Source: Occultella glacieicola
GTDB lineage: Bacteria; Actinomycetota; Actinomycetes; Actinomycetales; Beutenbergiaceae
Assembly: GCF_004353825.1 (NCBI RefSeq)
Contig: NZ_SMNA01000014.1
Location: 1-64,000 of the forward strand
Direction of reading: 5' to 3'
Length of the DNA stretch: 64,000 nucleotides
Shown here: positions 57,240 through 64,000 of the stretch, piece after piece
Layout: each line of letters opens with the position of its first letter
Position numbering within the stretch: the stretch's first letter is position 1
Position numbers and translations under genes: made by a program
The notes under the pieces: model-generated
The model's database searches: none
What the model was told of the DNA's origin: nothing
The model's input: only the letters and a program-made list of their open reading frames with translations

Positions 57240-58316
57240 GTGAGGAAGCGGGCTGGCAGGCGGTCGGCGACGCGGCAGGGCGTGGCCGGGTGGGCGTTCG
57301 TCGCTCCGATGGTCGTGATCCTGGGTCTGTTCCTCGTGGTGCCGATCGCGATGGCGTTCTGGGTCAGCGTCTCCGACTGGCGGGGCGTCGGGAACCCGAT
57401 GACCGGCGCGGCCCGGTTCGTGGGAGCCGCCAACTACTCCGACGTCCTCCTCGGTGACGGCCTCGCGACGAAGGACCTCGGCCGCGCCATGCGCAACAAC
57501 CTCTACTACGTCCTCGCCGTCGTCCCGCTGCAGACCATCCTCGCGCTGACGCTCGCGGTGCTCGTGCACCGCCGGGTGGTCGCGGGTCGCGGGTTCTTCC
57601 GGAGCGCGTTCTACTTCCCGTCGGTGACGTCCTCGGTGGCGATCACCGTGGTGTTCCTGTTCCTGTTCTCCGCGACCGGCGCGGTGAACCGGCTGCTCGC
57701 GGTGCTGGGTGTCGAGGGCCCGAACTGGTTCGCCGACCCCCGCGGGGTGGTGCACCTGGCCCTCGGGGCGTTCGGGATCCGGGCGCCGTACGAGAGCGGC
57801 CCGGTGCTGCTCGGGCTCTCCTGGTGGAACTGGATCTCGGGCCCGAGCGTGGCGATGTGCGTGTTGATCGTGCTCGCGGTGTTCACCACGTCCGGGACGT
57901 TCATGCTGCTCTTCCTGGCCGCCCTGCAGCACCTGCCCGGCGAGGTGGAGGAGGCCGCGGTCGTCGACGGCGCCACCCCCTGGCAGCGGCTGCACCGGAT
58001 CACGGTCCCGATGCTGCGCCCGACGCTGTTCACGGTGATCACGCTGGGCCTGATCGGTACCTGGCAGTTGTTCGATCAGGTCTACACCGGCACCCAGGGC
58101 ACACCCGGCAAGACCACGCTGACGCCGGCCTACCTGTCCTACCAGACCTCCTTCCAGCAGCAGGAGTGGGGCCAGGGTGCCGCGATCGCGTTCCTGCTCT
58201 TCGCGATCATCGTGGTGAGCACCCTGGTCGGCCGGTGGCTGCTGCGCGAACGGGACACAACGGCCCCACACCGGCTCCGGCCGGCGCGCCGTCCCGGAAC
58301 GGGGTCCGGGTCATGA
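57240..58316 (+). CDS. Sugar ABC transporter permease 1 (MalF type)
   Basis: A 358-aa polytopic permease starting at GTG 57240, 7 bp after the binding-protein gene. WAFVAPMVVILGLFLVVPIAMAFWVSVSDW is the first helix with the usual sugar-permease start. NNLYYVLAVVPLQTILALTLAVL begins the transport core, and the EAA coupling motif reads EVEEAAVVDGATPWQRLHRITVPMLRPTL. Six helices as expected for this class. Its stop overlaps permease 2 (ATGA). Confidence 0.93.
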   Translation: MRKRAGRRSATRQGVAGWAFVAPMVVILGLFLVVPIAMAFWVSVSDWRGVGNPMTGAARFVGAANYSDVLLGDGLATKDLGRAMRNNLYYVLAVVPLQTILALTLAVLVHRRVVAGRGFFRSAFYFPSVTSSVAITVVFLFLFSATGAVNRLLAVLGVEGPNWFADPRGVVHLALGAFGIRAPYESGPVLLGLSWWNWISGPSVAMCVLIVLAVFTTSGTFMLLFLAALQHLPGEVEEAAVVDGATPWQRLHRITVPMLRPTLFTVITLGLIGTWQLFDQVYTGTQGTPGKTTLTPAYLSYQTSFQQQEWGQGAAIAFLLFAIIVVSTLVGRWLLRERDTTAPHRLRPARRPGTGSGS

Positions 58317-59184
58317 CCGCCACCCACGCGCTGCGGCGGGACCGCGGCCCCGCGTGGCTGCGCCGCTCGCGGTTCGGTTCCGCGGTGGCGCTGGCCGTCC
58401 TGATCCTGCTCGCCCTCGCCTACCTGTACCCGTTCGCGATCAGCCTCGCGACGTCGTTCAAGACCGATGCCGGGGCCGCCGCGGACCCGCTCTCGCTGAT
58501 CCCGGCGACGCCGTCCACGTCCGCGTACACCGAGCTCCTGCGCAACTCCGACTTTCCGCTCTGGGTCCGCAACTCGGTGATCGTCACCCTCACGGTGACC
58601 ACCGGCCGGGTGCTGTTCGCCTCCCTGGCCGGCTACGCGCTCGCCCGGCTGCGGTTCCCTGGCCGCGGCGTCGTGTTCGCGGCCCTGGTGGCGGTCATGG
58701 CCGTGCCCGGGGTGGTGCTGCTGATCCCCCGGTTCCTGGTCATCAACACGTTCGGCATCTACAACAGCTTCGCCGGCCTGATCCTGCCGCTCCTGGTGGA
58801 TGCGGCCGGCGTCTTCATCATGCGGAACTACTTCACCTCCGTGCCGCCCGGCGTTGAGGAGGCCGCCCGCATCGACGGCGCGGGCCCCCTGAGGATCTTC
58901 TGGTCCGTGGCACTGCCGATGGCCGGCCCGGCCCTGATCACGATCATCGTGCTGAGCTTCCAGGGCTCCTGGAACGAGCTGTCCCATTTCATCGTGGCCT
59001 CGGACCGCCCCGAGCTGCAGACGCTGACGAAGGGCGTCGCCCAGCTCACCGCAGGGGCCCTCAGCCAGGGCACCCAGTACCCGCTGAAGCTGGCGGCCGC
59101 GGTGATCATGTCGATCCCGGTGGCCCTGCTCTTCCTCGTGTTCCAGCGCCGCATCACGTCGACCCACGACGGTGCCATCAGGGG

Positions 59185-59188
<4 letters not shown>
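58313..59188 (+). CDS. Sugar ABC transporter permease 2 (MalG type)
   Basis: A 291-aa permease: ALAVLILLALAYLYPFAISLATSFKT first helix, NSVIVTLTVTTGRVLFASLAGYALARLRFPGRG core, EAA motif GVEEAARIDGAGPLRIFWSVALPMAGPAL, and C-terminal ALLFLVFQRRITSTHDGAIRG typical of MalG/LacG. It partners permease 1. No ATPase gene follows: the operon probably relies on a shared MsiK-type ATPase elsewhere, as is common for actinobacterial sugar importers. Its stop lies in the palindrome GGGGCTAGCCCC (59182-59193), which also holds the stop of the convergent ligase gene. Confidence 0.93.
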
Positions 59189-62383
<3,195 letters not shown>

Positions 62384-63694
62384 TCACGGGGCATCGGCCG
62401 GGTCCACCACCTGCCCCATGAACACCGGCAGCCCGGTCGGCAGGTGCACGATCCGGTAGGCGAACGGCCGGTCCGCGCGGAACACCGGCGCCCCCTCGAC
62501 CACCTCCGCGGACTCGGTGGCGGCGATCCCGGTGACCGCCCCGGCCACCGTGCCCGCGGCGTCCACCGTGATCGTGGCCTGGTGGGCGGCGGCCGAGATC
62601 CACAGACCCGGTGCGATCCCGCTCAGGTCGGGTGCCGCGCCGAGGGTCTCGGTCAGGCCGGCCTCCCGCAGGCTCGGGCTCAGGTCGAGGCTGCTGGTGT
62701 GCGACCACGTGGGCAGCGTGAGCTCCACGCTCACGGGCGCCGCGGCATCCAGCCCGGCCGCGGCCTCGGGCCAGCCGGCCGGGTCCCAGCGCAGCCCGGG
62801 TGCCGGCAGCACCACGTCCATGGCGAAGGCCGCCGTGTACGGGATCCGCACCGCAGCGGTGCCGTTCTGCGTGGTCAGGTACGCCAGCTCGCGGGTGTCC
62901 TCGAGGAACGCTGCCGTGGTCGTGGTGCCGTCGGGCCGGTGGAACTGCCCCAGTGCGGTCGCGTCGCTGAACGGCTCCTGCCAGGCCGCCGCGAGCCGGA
63001 CCGCGTTCAGCAGCGCCAGCCGGGTGGTCCGGTCGAAGGGCATCGGCGCCTCGTCGACCTCTCCCCCGGTGTGCTCGGCGACCCAGTCGTCGACGACCGC
63101 GCGCCCCGAGGCGGGTCCCCTGGCGGCGAAGTCCACCCGGAGCACGTCCGCGCCGTAGTGCGTCGCGAGGGCGTCCAGGAACGGCTGCTGCACCTCGAAG
63201 CCCTCCTGGACGAAGAGCTGGTCCGCGACGTGCAGCACCGGCTCGGGTGGCACCTGCCCGACCGTGACCTCGCCAGGGTCGCCCTCGTGGAGCTGGAGCT
63301 GGCCGAGCAGGGCATTCATGGCCTCCCCGCGGTACTCGGCCGGGAAACCCAGCGCCCGGTCCAGCTCGGCGGCGGTGGTGGTGGCGGCGCCCTCCCGGAG
63401 CATGGCGAACGCCACCATCACCGAGATCGGTGACACCACCAGGTTCTGGTCCGGGTCCGCGTTCAGGAGCCGGGCACCCAGGCCCGAGGTCGCGGCGACC
63501 ACAGTGGCGGCGGCGGCCGGCACGTCGGTGACGGCGACCGCGGCCCGCGGCGACCGCGACTCCAGGACCTCCGATCCGGTGGTCTCCCCGGTGGGGCTGG
63601 TGCACCCGGCCAGCAGCAGGAGGGCGGCCCCCAGCCCTGCCACCGCGGCCCGCACCGACCGTGTTGCGCCCGTCGACGCCGACCCGTGTCCCAT
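62384..63694 (-). CDS. Serpin-family lipoprotein
   Basis: A 436-aa lipoprotein with signal SVRAAVAGLGAALLLLAGCTSP (lipobox LAGC). The mature part is a complete serpin: NLVVSPISVMVAFAMLREGAATTTAAELDRALG, ADQLFVQEGFEVQQPFLDALATHYGADVLRVDF, VVDDWVAEHTGGEV, LLNAVRLAAAWQEPF, and the reactive-loop hinge ITVDAAGTVAGAVTGIAA followed by FRADRPFAYRIVHLPTGLPVFMGQVVDP. The hinge keeps G-T and mostly small residues, compatible with inhibitory loop insertion, although Val replaces a small residue at two places. It may protect the cell from external proteases. The stop directly abuts the guaB1 stop. An S9-type peptidase diverges upstream. Confidence 0.9.
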   Translation of the reverse strand: MGHGSASTGATRSVRAAVAGLGAALLLLAGCTSPTGETTGSEVLESRSPRAAVAVTDVPAAAATVVAATSGLGARLLNADPDQNLVVSPISVMVAFAMLREGAATTTAAELDRALGFPAEYRGEAMNALLGQLQLHEGDPGEVTVGQVPPEPVLHVADQLFVQEGFEVQQPFLDALATHYGADVLRVDFAARGPASGRAVVDDWVAEHTGGEVDEAPMPFDRTTRLALLNAVRLAAAWQEPFSDATALGQFHRPDGTTTTAAFLEDTRELAYLTTQNGTAAVRIPYTAAFAMDVVLPAPGLRWDPAGWPEAAAGLDAAAPVSVELTLPTWSHTSSLDLSPSLREAGLTETLGAAPDLSGIAPGLWISAAAHQATITVDAAGTVAGAVTGIAATESAEVVEGAPVFRADRPFAYRIVHLPTGLPVFMGQVVDPADAP

Positions 63695-63702
63695 GCCGAC
63701 GC

Positions 63703-63708
63703 AGCCTA
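63703..63708 (-). promoter_or_regulatory. -10 box of the serpin gene
   Basis: On the minus strand TAGGCT (63708-63703) ends 8 nt before the ATG at 63694. No Shine-Dalgarno is seen, so it is probably leaderless. Confidence 0.4.
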
Positions 63709-63747
63709 CCGGGGGTGACCATTGCCCCGATGGTGAAGGATGGGCCC

Positions 63748-64000
63748 ATGAGCGAGACCGACACCCGCACCGTGGCGCCGTTCGGCGCGTGGCCCTCCCC
63801 CCTCGGCGTCGCCGAGCTCACCGCGGGCACGGTCCGGCTCGGTGAGATCGCCCTCGACGGCGATGCGACCTATTGGCTCGAGGGCCGGCCGGCCGAGGGT
63901 GGCCGTCAGGCGCTGGTCCGGCGGGAGGCCGACGGCACCCTCACCGATGTCGTCGACGCAAGCTTCGACGTGCGCACCCGGGCCCACGAGTACGGCGGGG
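63748..64000 (+). CDS. S9-type prolyl-oligopeptidase-like protein (partial, N-terminus only)
   Basis: The first 84 codons of a plus-strand gene that continues past the right edge. The reading VAPFGAWPSPLGVAELTAGTVRLGEIALDGDATYWLEGRPAEGGRQALVRREADGTLTDVVDASFDVRTRAHEYGG matches the start of the beta-propeller of S9 dipeptidyl aminopeptidase/acylaminoacyl-peptidase proteins, where the VRTRVHEYGGG strand is characteristic. The catalytic domain is outside the window. GAAGGA lies 7 nt upstream of the ATG. It diverges from the serpin gene with a 53-bp gap. Confidence 0.75.
   Translation, partial: MSETDTRTVAPFGAWPSPLGVAELTAGTVRLGEIALDGDATYWLEGRPAEGGRQALVRREADGTLTDVVDASFDVRTRAHEYGG

Overview
This is a very GC-rich, densely packed chromosomal segment from an actinobacterium, most likely of the order Micrococcales. 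The lineage is inferred from gene content: a DUF222/13E12-type HNH gene, a DUF3000 gene next to ribonuclease D, a GuaB1-type IMP dehydrogenase relative, a TreY/TreZ/GlgX trehalose cluster, an IdeR/DtxR-type iron box, and many genes whose start codon lies 6-8 nt after a TANNNT -10 box, as expected for leaderless mRNAs. No rRNA, tRNA, CRISPR array, integrase or transposase was seen. No stretch longer than about 230 bp lacks a gene.

Layout. 1-2955 (minus): the first three genes of a contractile-tail-like cluster (sheath, tube, unknown) running off the left edge. 3153-5555: a peptidase E and a Tat-exported beta-helix protein. 5657-13782: narK-narGHJI, a complete membrane respiratory nitrate reductase operon with its transporter. 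13811-14649 (minus): an ArsR regulator with an SRPBCC protein and a clear promoter/operator. 14735-22881: seven genes with overlapping or nearly overlapping ends (pnuC, nadR-like, MoxR AAA+ ATPase, unknown, metallopeptidase-vWA protein, unknown coiled-coil protein, PaaK-like AMP-forming ligase). This is the most unusual part of the window. 22932-28689: a receiver-like/thioredoxin-reductase-like flavoprotein without the redox CxxC, an SNF2 helicase and a membrane-anchored molybdopterin oxidoreductase.

28741-35254: glgX-treY-treZ, making trehalose from glycogen. 35244-36146 (minus): an aminodeoxychorismate-lyase-like PLP enzyme. 36297-40216: an iron-box-controlled siderophore ABC importer. 40248-43995: a HIT protein, a frameshifted 13E12/HNH gene and a small UspA-like protein. 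44051-45293 (minus): a D-aspartate-ligase-like ATP-grasp enzyme, probably for the peptidoglycan cross-bridge. 45486-47347: DUF3000 and RNase D. 47523-50806: thiolase and FadB for beta-oxidation. 50779-54734 (minus): a divergent PRPP synthetase, a YqaJ-type nuclease and a glycogen-debranching-type glucosidase. 54874-59188: a LacI regulator and a sugar ABC importer lacking its ATPase. 59185-60876 (minus): an acyl-CoA ligase. 60929-62383: GuaB1. 62384-63694 (minus): a serpin lipoprotein. 63748-64000: the start of an S9-type peptidase.

Taken together, the window carries anaerobic nitrate respiration, glycogen-to-trehalose conversion with oligosaccharide import, fatty-acid oxidation and iron acquisition. 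Added to these are two less ordinary modules: the edge of a contractile injection or tail machine, and the NAD-salvage/MoxR-vWA/ligase operon.
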